Of a DNA stretch of 64,000 bases, positions 34,525-47,031 are shown piece after piece; the stretch's first letter is position 1, and each line of letters begins with the position of its first letter. Source of the stretch: Heracleum sosnowskyi (lineage: Eukaryota; Streptophyta; Magnoliopsida; Apiales; Apiaceae); contig CM061244.1 of assembly GCA_030848705.1 (NCBI GenBank), positions 49,889,190 to 49,953,189 on the forward strand. The letters are read 5' to 3'. The notes below the pieces were generated by a model. That model saw nothing but the letters and a program-made list of their open reading frames with translations, ran no database searches and was not told the DNA's origin. The position numbers and the translations under genes are program-made.

Positions 34525-37010
34525 TGTAAAGCATAATGTAACATAAGATGAAACAGAGATAACTACAACTCAACAAAGGACAAGACAAACAATAATATTA
34601 ACAGAAGCACAGGAATCCAGAATCAAAGAAGAAAATGTAAACTCAAAAAATCAAAATATGGTATGTATTCTTGAAGTCCATAAACAGGTCACGGAAAGAA
34701 GTTCATGAAAATGTTCAAGCCTCAGTGACAACAAAAGAATCAAGACTTTCAAGACAACAGAAATATGTGAATGATTTAGGGTTAAGTACCACAGGATTCC
34801 AGTGATTTATTTGAAGCAACCAGAACGACAAGGGACTTATCAGCAACATTGAATTGAAGATATAGAAGAAGAATTGATCAAGTGTTACTCATCTGTGAAC
34901 CAGACCAGTTGCACTAGTTGACGACACTAAAAAGATCAAGTTGTTTTATCGTCTCAGAAGAAATTGATACAGTCTATTACTTAAACACCAAGGAGCTCAG
35001 AAGGATTTACTACAAGATCAAGAATAAAAAAAAATGGTTCGATGGTTTTTCATTTCAGAAAACCATCGAATGAGATGAAAAGTGATTCAGAGAAAACCAT
35101 ATTAGATTAATTTGTTATTCGATAGTTTTGAATAAAAAACTATCGAATGGTAAATTGATTTAATACCTTCGATGGTTTTTAATTAAGGAGCAGGTGAAAA
35201 GTATTCTTGTTTTTCAGGTTGATGGAAATTGGACGGCCATGATTGTTTCTTCAATTTTGGTTGGATAGTTTTCAAACCAAAGTCTACAGATAGAGAATGA
35301 AGACAATGTTCTTCTTAAGTTGGTTAGCAGTTGTGATCATATTAACTACGGAGAATTGAGAGCTCAAGAACATATTATGGAGAAAATTTATAGTGCCTTA
35401 ATTTCTAAAGTTTGTATTGATTACGTTAACCTGAACTCATTGAAGCTAATCTACGGATTAGAATTTGTAGCACCTGTTAGGTCCTGATATGTTTGTAGAA
35501 GGGGGGTTGAATACAAACAGTACCGTTTAATCGAATTTGTATTGTTGAATTTAACAATTACAATACCAAATTTAATGCGGAATAAAATGAAACAAGATTC
35601 AAGTTAAATAAAACTCTATTGAACTTGAAGGGTGTTACAAATCAGTGTACAGATTACAAGGTTCTTGTTAAAACAAATCTAGAATAAATTCGACATGAAT
35701 TTATCTATATTTGTAATAAAAGGACCGAATACTAAAAAGTAGTTCGATAGTAATTCTAGGGATTATGATCCGCTAGATTGTCAAAGCAGTACAAATAATT
35801 GAATTCTAGTTGATTGAATGTAACTTTGCTGGCTAGAATTTATTACAAGAATTAATGAAGCTTTGCAGTTGGCTCGGAGTAAAATGGCAGAAGAAATGAA
35901 TGAGAAGCTGTTTTTCTTTCTGTCTTGAAAATGTTAAGTGATGCTGTCACTTGTTTGATCAAACATGTATTTAAACAAGTCAACATAATACTTCCCACGC
36001 GCCAAACCAATTCTGTGCATTTCTACTAGCAGTACTATCCATTATAGTTAATAGTACTATCGGTAGTACTAACCATTTGTATTGGTAGTACTATCGGTAG
36101 TACTAATACAGATAGTACTACTAGTATAAAATGGAGTACTACTAGTAGAAATAAAACTGATTTAATTTATTCTACTTTTAATTGATTTAATAAATGAATT
36201 AATTCTTTTAGAATTAATTCACAGATTAAATAAATTAAATTATTGACTTAAATAATTCAATAAATAAATTAATTCTTGAGAATTAATTTATACATAAAAT
36301 TACTTAGGATCTAGATTGATTAATTTAATATATGAATTAATTCTGAAAGAATTAATTCATAGATTAAATTAATTATCTTATAGAATAATATTAAAAGAGA
36401 ATTAAACTAATTCTTAGAACCACTAAAATTGATGACGAACTTCCACTGACTGACGTTGACACTCCATGTACTGTCTGGTTCATGAGCGACTAACTTTAAT
36501 GGTTGTTCTTCATACTTGACTTTAAGCTGTGATTCTTTTCTCCTTCTATTTAAACAAAGGACTGTAACCTGTACTTTTTCCCGTCACACTTCTGAAATCT
36601 CTGTCACTTTTAAATAGTTCCACTTCCTTGAATACTTCACTGAGGCTTGAACAATAAATTGAACTTCTTTCAATGTAGAATAACTTCAAGTCTGTAGATG
36701 ACTTAATCTTCATTCTTTGACAGATATAATCTTCTGAGATTCCTGTGACATTTGATTTTTATTATTTACTTATTACATCTTAATTAAAGTTGAGTAGGAT
36801 CCTCGGTGTTTACAAATAGGCCTAGACTAGACATATGCCTTTCAGCACCCTTCGAGGTTTATATTTATAAAACGATATATTCCCCGACTCTTGGTTTGAT
36901 TTGGTGTATTTGATTTCGTAGTTGAACTGAATGATTTATCCGCGAACGAAATTGAATTATTTGTAGGTATCGTATTCAACCCCCCCTTCTACGATAATTT
37001 GGACCTAACA
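34525..37010 (+). repeat. Sire-4 5' LTR, interrupted by a solo LTR
   Basis: It starts TGTAAAGCATAATG and ends GGACCTAACA. Without the 1,375-bp insertion (35475-36844 plus the duplicated 5 bases) it is about 1,111 bp and matches the Sire-2 LTR. The motif ATTCGATGG/CCATCGAAT occurs in direct and inverted copies at about 35038-35180. The end by the PBS carries the complementary C-run ATTCAACCCCCCC. Confidence 0.88.
35475..36844 (-). repeat. Solo LTR of the Sire-6 family inside the Sire-4 LTR (1,370 bp)
   Basis: It is flanked by a perfect 5-bp target duplication, GCACC, at 35470-35474 and 36845-36849. The plus-strand ends are TGTTAGGTCCTGATA and GCCTTTCA, the same as the Sire-6 3' LTR (47032-48332). 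A block at about 36025-36150 carries the motif AGTACTA many times, often as AGTACTATCGGTAGTACTA palindromes. The remainder aligns with the Sire-6 LTR but this block does not. It arose by recombination between the two LTRs of one inserted element. Confidence 0.92.
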
Positions 37011-37012
37011 AT

Positions 37013-37024
37013 TGGTATCAGAGC
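37013..37024 (+). other. Sire-4 primer binding site
   Basis: TGGTATCAGAGC two bases after the LTR end, complementary to plant initiator Met-tRNA. Confidence 0.93.
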
Positions 37025-37170
37025 TACTTGATTGACGTACAAATCAGATCCGGTGAATGAGACCAAAATCAAACGTAGTGTGAAAATTCGAAGCAAATTT
37101 TTTAACTTTCAAAGATTTTCATTTAATTGGAATTTCTTGAATTTTAAACAATTTGAAATTTTCAGAAACC

Positions 37171-39574
37171 ATGAGTGCTCCAAAGACAACTACTGGTATT
37201 AAAGTTCGCCCATTTACTAGAGATGATTTCGGTTTGTGGAAGATGAAGATGCTGTTATTTATCAAGGCATCTAATCCGTTGTATATTGGCGTATTAGAGA
37301 ACGAACCGTTTATACCAATGAAACCAGTTAGTGAATCTACAGCTCCTGATGGTACCAAGATTCCTCAAGGCACCCAACCTAAGGATATCACTGAATACAC
37401 AGATTCTGACAAAGAACTGATTCGATTGGATACAGGTTTGATGTTGATATTGGCAGTCTCCGCAGACAAGGAAATGAGCTATCAGTTAATGAACTGTACA
37501 AGCGGGAAACATATGTGGGATACCATTAACCTAATAATGGAAGGAACTGAAGACGTGAAGGAAAACAGATTGGACATCCTGACTTCTCAGTACGAGTCTT
37601 TTAGGTCACTACCAGGAGAAAGTATAACTCAGGTCTTTGAGAAGTATACTAAACTCCTGAATGAGTTGGCAATGAAAGGAAAGACCTATCCACTGAGAGA
37701 AACAAACAGGAAGTTCATGATGACGCTGCCCCATCATGTAGAACACAAGTCATCATCCATAAGGGAAAGAATAGACTTCACCAAGATGTCACTAGAGATG
37801 ATCTATGGCAAGTTGAAGACTTATGAGATGGAACAGGAACAGAGAGTGATAATCTACGGACCAGGGACAGTGGATAACAAGAACAATGCACTTGTGAGAT
37901 CAGCAGCACTTATAGTGGATGAACCAACAACTTATGATATTCAGGTTCAAACCCCTAGAGCTGGAAAGGAGGTGATAATAGAAGCTGAGATGGATTCTGT
38001 AAATCTGGGTGTTGATGAAAGTGATTACTACACCCTAGAAGAGCTTGAGCAAATGGAAGACAAAACCATGGCGTACTTAGCTGCAAAGTTTAGCCACATC
38101 CGTTTCAAGAGAAACCCTAAGTACAAGTTCAAGGGCTCAACCAATAGATTTCAGAAGAGCAAGTATTCACCAGGCACTGGCTTTAAGGGAGGCTACAAGA
38201 CTGGCATGATTGATAAAAGCAAATCAAGATGCTACAACTGCAATGAGTTAGGGCATTTTGCCACTGAATGCCAGAAGCCTCGTCAAGCAAGAGACAGAAA
38301 GGGAGTCTATGAAAAGAAAGATTCATATGAGGATTTGAAGAAGGAGAATGCCAAGCTGAAACAACAAGTGGAGGCATTGTCTGGAAAGCAGAAAGGGAAA
38401 GCTTATATAGCAGAGGGAAAACACTGGGATGATACTGATTCGGATGAAGAGGAAGAATATGTAAATGTTGCCCTAATGGCTGACTCTTCAGAGGAATCAC
38501 CACAATTATCTCAGGTACCTATCTTAACGATAATTGACATGTCTAATTCTGAGTACAAGAAAACTGTGCAAGATCTTAGTGTAGAATTGTTTAATGTACA
38601 CACAAGCATGCTAGCATCAGAAATGGAAAATGCTAAACTAGTTCTTAAGATTAAAAATCTAGAATCTAAAAATGAAGAACTAGAGCTTGTAGATGTCACA
38701 ATAGAAGATCTTAAACAAAAGAATGTGTACTTAGAAAACAAGGTCAAGTGTAATGATGAGATAGAGACTATCCTTAGGAAGCAGATTTCAGAGTTAGATC
38801 TGAAGCTGAATGCTTTTAAGAATTCCGCCTTGATTGCTAAGGAGATAATGGATACTCAGACCCAGGGAAACATGACTGCTATAGGACTTGACTATTCCAA
38901 AAAGGCTGGGAAAAAAATTCTGGAATTTCCTATGACATCCCCCTATTGGTGTAAGGAAGAATATTCCACACATTCTTAAGAATGTGAATGTAGTCAATCC
39001 AGTCTTTGTCAGGCCCTTCTCAGAACCTTTTTATGAGGATGACTTATATCTTAGACAAGAATTGCTTGAGGAGGATTTATTGAAGGAAAAAGAGGTGAAG
39101 ACTAAGTTGCCTAGGAATTCAGTAAAAACTGTAATACCTAAAACTGAAGTAGGTGACTCAGTTAGTAAATCCAAAAAGAACAGGAATGGGAAGAAGAAGA
39201 TTGCTAATCAAGAAATGGTTCCATATTCTCCCATTGTATCTAGGAAGTTGTGCACTATTTGTAATTCTGCTGGACACCTTACACATGCATGTAAAAAGGT
39301 TAAAGTAGAAACTGCTAATACTTCTGAAATACATAACATGTCTGACATGCCTGATCTTCATGAACCCCGTGGAAAGAAAAAATGCTTGCTATGTACATAA
39401 AACATCATGCATGCTTATTTTAAGTTGATGAATGATAATAGCAAAAGCACTGTTAATGTTAAATCCACAGATACTATGAAAATCAAACAGGGTAAGACAA
39501 AACTGAATGTTACTCCTGTTAAAACATCTAAACCTTCAGGACCCAAACAGTTTTGGGTACCAAAGTCCGCTTAA
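37171..39574 (+). CDS. Sire-4 Gag (frame change near 38980)
   Basis: ATG is at 37171; the first frame runs to 38979 (603 codons including the stop). The N-terminal copia Gag domain has FTRDDFGLWKMKM. The first CCHC knuckle (CYNC, then ATEC) is at about 38231-38272. An acidic EEEEYVNVALMAD stretch and a long coiled coil (about 38550-38840) follow. A peptide IMDTQTQ at 38845-38865 resembles a dynein light chain LC8 binding site. After 38979 the protein continues in the +1 frame, where a second CCHC (CTIC, then THAC) is at about 39258-39300; this frame ends WVPKSA and TAA at 39572-39574. The frame change near 38980 is probably a mutation in this copy. Confidence 0.85.
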
Positions 39575-39591
39575 TCAATCTGTGATTGCAG

Positions 39592-41912
39592 GGTAAGGTT
39601 AAAAGCTCAAAGGTTGTGTGGATTCTGGATAGTGGCTGTTCTAGACACATGATTGGTGAAGAGTCCCTGCTTACATAGGTGGTTAAGAAGACCGGTCCTA
39701 TTGTAACCTTTGGAGATGACATCAAAGGATTCACTACGGGATATGGTAATTTGAGAATTGGAAATGTCATCATTGAAAACATCACTCTTGTTCAAGGATT
39801 AAAGCACAATCTTCTAAGTATCAGTCAGTTCTGTGATAAAGGCTACAATGTAGACTTCAGAAAGGACAAGTGCTTGATCATAAACAGGAAGGATGAGAAG
39901 CTTGCTCTACTGGGAGTAAGAAAAGGAAATTTGTTCATAGCTGACTTAAGTTTTACCAGTGAAGGAGAAGTTACATGTTTCTATGGAAAGGCATCTTCAG
40001 AACAAAGTTGGTTATGGCACAAGAAGCTCTCACATCTGAACTTCAAAACTATGAACTCTTTGGTAAAGAGAGAGTTAGTGAGAGGGTTGCCCCTGATGGA
40101 ATTCAATCAGGAGGGACTGTGTGAAGCATGTGAAAAAGGGAAGTCAAAGAAAGCATCACATAGAAGCAAAGAAATGACAAACATTACTGAACCATTACAG
40201 CTGATTCATATGGATTTATTTGGTCCAGTTAATGTTATGTCACTTTCAAGAAAGAGATATGCATTGGTGATGGTGGATGACTACTCCAAGTACACGTGGG
40301 TGTTGTTTGTACAATCAAAGGATGAAGAAACACAAGTAATCATTGATCACATCAAGAAGATCGAAGTGGAAGCCAAGCTACCTGTGCGGACAATCAGATC
40401 AGACAATGGAACTGAATTCAAGAATGCAGTTTTTAATGATTTCTGCTCAGAGAAAGGAATATCAAGACAGTATTCAGCACCAAGAACTCCACAACAAAAT
40501 GGAGTAGTGGAAAGGAAGAACATGACCTTGGTTGAAGCAGCAAGGACCATGTTGAATGAATCAAAACTTCCCACTTACTTTTGGGCTGAAGCAGTGAATA
40601 CAGCTTGCTACACTCAGAATCGAACCCTGATTAACAAAGATCATCATAAGACTCCTTATGAGTTAATGGCCAACAAGAAACCAACACTGAAGTATTTTCA
40701 TGTGTTTGGTGCAAAGTGCTTTGTACTAAAAGATGGAGGACATCTAGGAAAGTTTGATGCCAAAGGCTTACAGGGTATATGTGATTGAAGATAAGAAGGT
40801 GTTGGAAAGCTTTAATGTAACATTCGACGACACCAAAAGACCAGGCCTGCAAACTGGAGAGAACTCTGAATCCTTGGTATTTGAAAATCTATCAGGAGAT
40901 CTCTCTGACAATGAAGAAGAACCTGAAGTTGTTACAGTTATTAATAATAATCATAATGATAATGATTCTGGACAAAGTGGTGACCACAGTGGAGATCCTC
41001 AAAATACTACAGGATCCACTAGTCAGTCTACAGAATCAACAGATCAAACCGTCAACAACTCAGGGGGAGCATGAGAAGGATCAACTAGTCACACTCCACA
41101 ACATCTAGAACAAGGAGAATCATCAAGATCGCATCTGCCAAGACAAAGGGTATGGAATAGAGATCATCCCTTTCACTTGATCATTGGTGATCCAGATTCA
41201 GGAGTGAGAACTAGGAGGACATCACAAAATGAATGTCACTATTCTGGGTTTCTTTCAGAAACAGAACCTAAGAAAGTTGAAGATGCCCTAGAAGATCCAG
41301 ATTGGGTGATTGCAATGCAAGATGAACTCAATCAGTTTGAAATGCAAAAAGTTTGGAAGCTGGTACCCAGGCCTAAAGGGAAATCTGTTATTGGAACAAA
41401 ATGGGTATTCAGAAATAAGCTGGATGAAGATGGCATTGTTACGAGAAACAAAGCCAGACTGGTTGCTAAAGGTTACTCTCAAGAAGAGGGTATAGATTAT
41501 GATGAAACCTATGCACCAGTAGCAAGACTTGAGGCCATCAGAATGTTTCTGGCATTCGCAGCACATTCCAATTACAAGGTATATAAAATGGATGTGAAGA
41601 GTGCTTTTCTGAACGGGGAGCTAGAAGAAGAAGTGTATGTGGAACAACCTCCAGGGTTTGAGGATTCAAAACTGGCAGACTTTGTGTACTTTCTATTCAA
41701 AGCTCTTTACTCAAACAAGCTCCAAGGACATGGTGTGATACTCTCTCTGAATTCTTACTTGAAAATGATTTTACAAGAGGTGTCATAGATAAAACTCTAT
41801 TCTATAAAATGCACAAAAATGATCTGATATTAGTGCAAGTATATGTTGATGATATAATATTTGGTTCTACTAATGACGATCTATGCAAGAGATTTGAAAA
41901 GTTAATGCAGAG
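39592..41912 (+). pseudogene. Sire-4 Pol: protease, integrase, partial RT
   Basis: The protease motif DSGCSRH lies near 39628. A TAG at 39676-39678 interrupts it. The integrase follows: WLWHKKLSH with CEACEKGK, MDLFGPVNV, RSDNGTEF and TPQQNGVVERKN. Near 40768 a deletion removes part of the segment after FGAKCFVL and changes frame. A TGA follows at 41072-41074 in the hinge. RT runs from about 41280 ([31 protein letters not shown]); a small deletion near 41710 changes frame again; YVDD is encoded at about 41843-41854. Sequence ends at 41912. At least four independent lesions show this copy has long been inactive. Confidence 0.88.
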
Positions 41913-41954
41913 TCGTGACAACCCAGATTCCTGACCCCGGATCTGGGGGTGTTA
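41913..41954 (-). repeat. 42-bp scrap of a Ty3/gypsy LTR end
   Basis: On the minus strand it starts TGTAACACCCCCAGATCC and stops at the Sire-4 RT. It shares the CGTGACAACC, CCCCGGATC and GGGGGTGTTACA phrases with the terminus at 9731-9769. The rest of that LTR was lost, probably in the deletion that also removed the Sire-4 3' end. Confidence 0.6.
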
Positions 41955-42812
41955 CATCACCCATGCCATGTTTGCTAAACAAGATAAAATCTGTAAGGAT
42001 TCAAGATTTTAAAATTGAACAAAAATGAACATGAGATTCTTGTGTTTATGAAACACGAAAATAAGTATGAATTTTCAATTTTTGATATGGGGCGATTTTG
42101 ACAAAAATACAAGCAGCGCTTGTAAGAAAGGCGGGTTTTAAGTGAGACCACTGTGACTCCCCCGACGGACTAGAAATCAAACCATTGATGAATTTTGAAT
42201 TGAAGTACTTAGTTCAAGGAAAATTGGGAATCTCTTGATGATGGGATCATGGTCGTTTTAATAATAAAATCCCTAAATTTAAAATATTAAGTCAATTAGA
42301 TGCCTTCCAATGGGCAACACTCGTCAAGACCTAGATCGAGAAAGAGTGGGCTCGCCAAAGTGAAGCACTCCAATCTATCGTGGTAAGACGCGATGAAGTA
42401 AATGTGATACTTAACTGTTAGACCATTGGGTTAGACTTAACTAAGTGACCACAATAGGATTGTGAACTTAGAGGCATGGAGTTTGGAATGATTTATTGGA
42501 TAAATGTGGACAAATGTTGTTCTACCAAAACTTTCCAAGAGTTATATATGATATAATTGACAAGAGTTGTCTACCTAAATAAATCATGTTTTGGGAGTAA
42601 AGCCAAAGTTGACCTTAAGCATGACGAAATATGGATCTTGGCTCACTAGAAGGATTTAGAGTAATGCCTTCCGAATTAATAGTTAGGGCTATTGATTTGA
42701 TAAAATAGTGGGAGATATATATTGTAAATATATATGAATAATCACTTGAACATAATTTTATAAAATCTGCAACTAACTTATTTTATGCATTTTAACATTG
42801 TAGATATCTAAA
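41955..42812 (+). other. Leader-like sequence before Cop-5 gag
   Basis: About 860 bp without an ORF directly before the Cop-5 gag ATG. It contains no copy of the Cop-5 LTR start (TGTTAGTACTTGTG) and no TGGTATCAGAGC, so the 5' LTR is missing. It is most simply a long 5' leader of Cop-5; this is inference. Confidence 0.4.
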
Positions 42813-45800
42813 ATGGCAAACTCAACCAATTTCTCTGTGCGATCAGTCCTTGAGAAGGAAAAGCTGAAAGGAACCAACTTCCTTGATTGGCAAAGGAATT
42901 TGAGGATTGTCCTCAGGCAGGAGCGAAAGCTTTATGTCCTTGATATTCCTCACCCTGGACCTCTTGCTGCTGAAGCAACCGAGGCTCAACAAAATGCTTA
43001 TCAGAAGCATCTTGATGATTCTACGGATGTCTGTTGTTTGATGCTAGCGACTATGAGTCCTGAGCTTCAGAAACAACATGAGCGTATGGACTCTTATGAC
43101 ATGATAGAGCACCTCAAAAGGATGTTTGAGGGTCAAGCTCGTCAAGAGAGGTTTGATGTAAGTAAAGCGTTGTATGCATGCAAACAGGGAGATCGTGACC
43201 CGGTTGGACCGCATGTTCTAAAGATGATTGGGTATTTAGAAACCCTTGAGAATTTGGGTTACCCGGTTTTACCGGAACACCAAGCAGATTTGATCTTGCA
43301 GTCTTTGAACAACAACTACACTCAATTTGTCATAAACTATACTATGAGTGAGATAGACAAAACACCTACCGAACTGTTGGCATTATTGAGGACTACTGAA
43401 ACCAATATGTCAAAGGCTAACCCTGCTCCCATAATGATGGTGAACAAAGTGAATGCCAAAGGATAGGGGAAATGGAAAGGCAAGAAGAAGATTGGATCTA
43501 AATCTGCTAATCTGAAACCTGCTTTCAAAAAGGCTTCGAAGCCTACCGGAGGTGTTGCAAAAGGTGCTGCTACAAAGGGTGATGTATGTCACTTTTGCAA
43601 GAAGCTGGGTCATTGGAAGCGAAATTGTCAAGCTTATTTGGAGGATCAGAACCTGAAGAGAATGAAGTCTGTGAAGATTTCTGATTCAGGTATGTATGTT
43701 ATAGGAGTCAATTTGTCTACTTCTACATCATGGGTAATAGATACTGGATGTGGTTCTCACATTTGTATAAATGTGCAGGAACTGCGAAGGAGTAGGACTT
43801 TGGCAAAAGGAGAAGTCGACCTACGCGTTGGCAATGGAGCAAAGGTTGCTGCTTTGGCTGTAGGGACTTATAATTTATCGTTGCCCACTGGGCTTATTTT
43901 AGAACTTGAAAACTGTTTTTACGTGCCTGTGATTTACAGAAACATTATTTCTATTTCTTGTTTGGACAAGAAAGGTTTTTCCTTTAAAATTCAGAACAAT
44001 AGTTGTTCCTTTGGTTTGAATACCTATGGGGTTGCACGTTTATTTAATGGTTTATATGTTCTTGATCTTGATATTCTTGTCTATAATGTAAATAATAAAC
44101 GTATTAAGGCTAATAACTCAAATCAAACATACCTTTGGCATTGTCGTTTAGGCCATATAAATGAGAAACGCATTTCCATGTTACATAAGGATGGATACTT
44201 GGATAAGTTTGATTTTGAATCATACGATGAATGCAAACCTTGTCTCATTGGAAAAATGACTAAAGCTCCTTTTACCGGAATTGGTGAGAGGGCCACCGAA
44301 CGATTAGAGCTTATACATAGTGATGTATGTGGTCCAATGCGTACGATGGCAAGAGGTGGCTTTTACTAATTCATAACCTTTACTGATGATTTTAGTAGAT
44401 ACGGATATGTGTATCTTATGAAGAACAAATCCGAATCATTTGAAAAATTCAAAGAGTACAAGGCAAAAGTGGAAAAGCAAATAGGCGGAAGTATTAAAAC
44501 TCTACGATCTGATCGTGGAGGTGAGTACCTAAGCTTAGAATTTAAGAATTTCTTAAATGAGTGTGGTATTGTATCACAACTCACACCTCCTGGAACACCA
44601 CAGTGGAATGGTGTATCTAAAAGGAGAAATCGTAGCTTGTTGGACATGGTGCGATCGATGATGAGTCTAGCGGATCTTCCAATTAGTTTCTGGGGTTATG
44701 CTCTGGAAATGGCTGCACACACACTTAACTGAGTTCCTACTAAATCGGTTCAAACTACACCATATGAGATATGGACTGAGAGACGTCACAGCATGTCCTT
44801 TTTGAAAGTATGGGGATGCGAAGCGTTTTGAAACATTTAGTCACTGACAAGCTAGGACCGAAATCAGACAAATGTAATTTTGTGGGATACCCAAAAGAAA
44901 CTAAAGGGTATTATTTCTATAATCGTACCGAGAGCAAAGTGTTTGTTGCTTGAACTGTTGTATTTCTTGAAAGAGAACTGTTCTCTAAGAAAAACAGTGG
45001 GAGAATGATAGATCTCGATGAAGTTCGAGAACCACAGAATGACATTGAAACAGAGTTGGAACATGAGCATGAAGTACATGAAAGTGTTACTGCTCAAGAA
45101 ACACAGGTTGTTCGTAGATCTGGTAGGATTCACCACGAGCCTGAGAGATATTATGGATTTCTCTTAACTCAGACTGGCGATGTAATGCTTATGGATGAAG
45201 ATGAGCCTCTTACCTATCAGGATGCTATGAATAATCCAGATTCTGAGAGATGGCTGGAAGCTATGAAATCTGAGATGGATTCCATGTATGAAAACAAAGT
45301 ATGGACTTTGGTTGAACCACCTGAATGGGTAAAACCTATTGGGTGCAAATGGGTTTTCAAGAAGAAAACATACATGGATGGTAATGTAACGACGTACAAA
45401 GAAAGACTAGTGGCGAAAGGTTTCAAACAAATTCATGGTATTGACTATGATGAAACTTTCTCACCAGTAGCTATGGTCAAGTCCATCAGGATTTTAATTG
45501 CGATAACAGCTTACTATGACTATGAAATCTGGCAAATGGATGTCAAAACCGCTGTCTTAAATGGGAGCTTAGAAGAGGATGTGTATATGATACAACCAGA
45601 AGGTTTTGTCGATCCGAGATTTTCTAGAATGGTCTGTAAGCTACTACGATCTATTTATGGATTGAAGCAGGCCTCAAGGAGTTGGAACATTCGTTTTGAT
45701 ATAACAGTCAAAGATTTTGGCTTTATTCAAAATGAAGATGAGCCTTGTGTTTACAAGAAGGTTAGTGGGAGCAAAGTGGCATTCCTAGTATTATATGTTG

Positions 45801-46777
45801 ATGATATATTACTAATAGGGAATGACATACCTTCTCTTCAGGCTGTTAAGACTTGGTTGGGAAAAAGTTTCTCAATGAAAGACTTAGGAGATGCTACCTA
45901 TATATTAGGGATCAAGATCTATAGAGATAGATCTAGAAGATTAATCAGCTTAAGTCAGAGTAAATACATTGACAAAGTATTGCATCGTTTTGGGATGCAA
46001 GAGGCAAAGAGGGGATTTGTCCCTGTGTCTCATGGGATAGTGATCTCAAAAGAGAACTGTCCTAAATCATTAGATGATAAGGACCATATGAAAAAGGTAC
46101 CATATGCTTCTACAATTGGTTCAATAATGTATGCAATGATATGTACTCGACCTGATGTTTCGTATGCTTTGAGCATGACGAGCAGATACCAGTCTAATCC
46201 AGGTGAAGGTCACTGGACGGCAGTCAAGAATATTCTTAAGTACCTCAAGAGAACTAAAGATTCATTCTTGGTATATGGAGGAGATGAGAAGCTAGTTGTA
46301 AGAGGTTACACTGATGCTAGTTTCCAAACAGACAGAGACGATACTGTGTCTCAATCTGGGTTTGTGTTTTGTCTAAATAGAGGTGCTGTAAGCTGGAAGA
46401 GTTCGAAGCAAGAGACAGTAGCTGATTCTACAATGGAAGATGAGTATATTGCTGCCAGTGAAGCGGCCAAAGAGGCTGTTTGACTTCGGAAATTTATTGA
46501 GGGACTTGGAGTAGTTCCATCGATCACAGATCCAGTTGATCTTTATTGCGATAACAATGGAGCTATAGCGCAGGCTAAGGAACCAAGGTCCCATTCCCGA
46601 GCAAAGCATATACTTAGACGATATCATCTACTTCGAGAGATTACAAGGAGGGGAGATATACATATATGTAAAGTGCATACTAATGATAACGTTGCAGACC
46701 CACTGACTAAGGCTTTGTCGCAGCAGAAGCACGAAGGTCACACTAGTTCCATGGGTATTAGATACATGGGTGATTGA
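42813..46777 (+). pseudogene. Cop-5 Gag-Pol: decayed Ty1/copia polyprotein of another lineage
   Basis: The ATG at 42813 opens a Gag with KLKGTNFLDWQRNLRIVLRQ, then CCHC (CHFC, then RNC) at about 43586-43630. Protease DTGCGSHIC is near 43742, the integrase segment LWHCRLGH with CKPCLIGK near 44130-44270, then RSDRGGEY. RT carries LYVDDILL near 45795; RNaseH has WKSSKQETVADSTMEDEY. Frame is broken by TAG at 43464, TAA at 44367, TGA at 44730, a one-base loss near 44829, TGA at 44953 and TGA at 46481. The protein end is at 46777, 20 bases before the 3' LTR. Gag and the integrase motifs differ from those of the Sirevirus-like copies. There is no extra ORF after RNaseH. Confidence 0.9.
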
Positions 46778-46786
46778 CTCTAGTGC

Positions 46787-46797
46787 AAGTGGGAGAT
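46787..46797 (+). other. Cop-5 polypurine tract
   Basis: AAGTGGGAGAT immediately before the LTR start TGTTAG, the usual primer site for plus-strand DNA synthesis. Confidence 0.85.
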
Positions 46798-47031
46798 TGT
46801 TAGTACTTGTGCCCTAGAGACAATACTATAATGTTCTTTGGGAAGACATTTTGATTATTAATAAATATGTTCTATGGATTTTCTTTCAATTATTTATTAT
46901 GTATTTATTAACTGCGATATAAATATTAGAATAATAAATGTCCTTGGAATATAAGTATGAATTCTATATCTCTAAGTATGTGACTTAGAAATGAGATTAT
47001 ACGAATAGTGTTTATAATCCTAAAGGATCCC
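46798..47031 (+). repeat. Cop-5 3' LTR, first 234 bp
   Basis: It begins TGTTAGTACTTGTGCCC right after the polypurine tract and is cut at 47031 by the Sire-6 LTR. The last five bases, ATCCC, should be the Sire-6 target duplication; the other copy would be far to the right. Confidence 0.85.

Larger units (their letters stand above)
34525..41912 (+). mobile_element. Sire-4: plus-strand Sirevirus-like element, 3' truncated
   Basis: It has a 5' LTR (34525-37010, split by a solo LTR), PBS, gag, PR, INT and part of RT, and stops at 41912 within RT shortly after YVDD. RNaseH, any extra ORF and the 3' LTR are missing. Several stops and frame changes show it is dead. It is the same family as Sire-2 and gives the reference layout for reading that broken copy. 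Confidence 0.9.
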
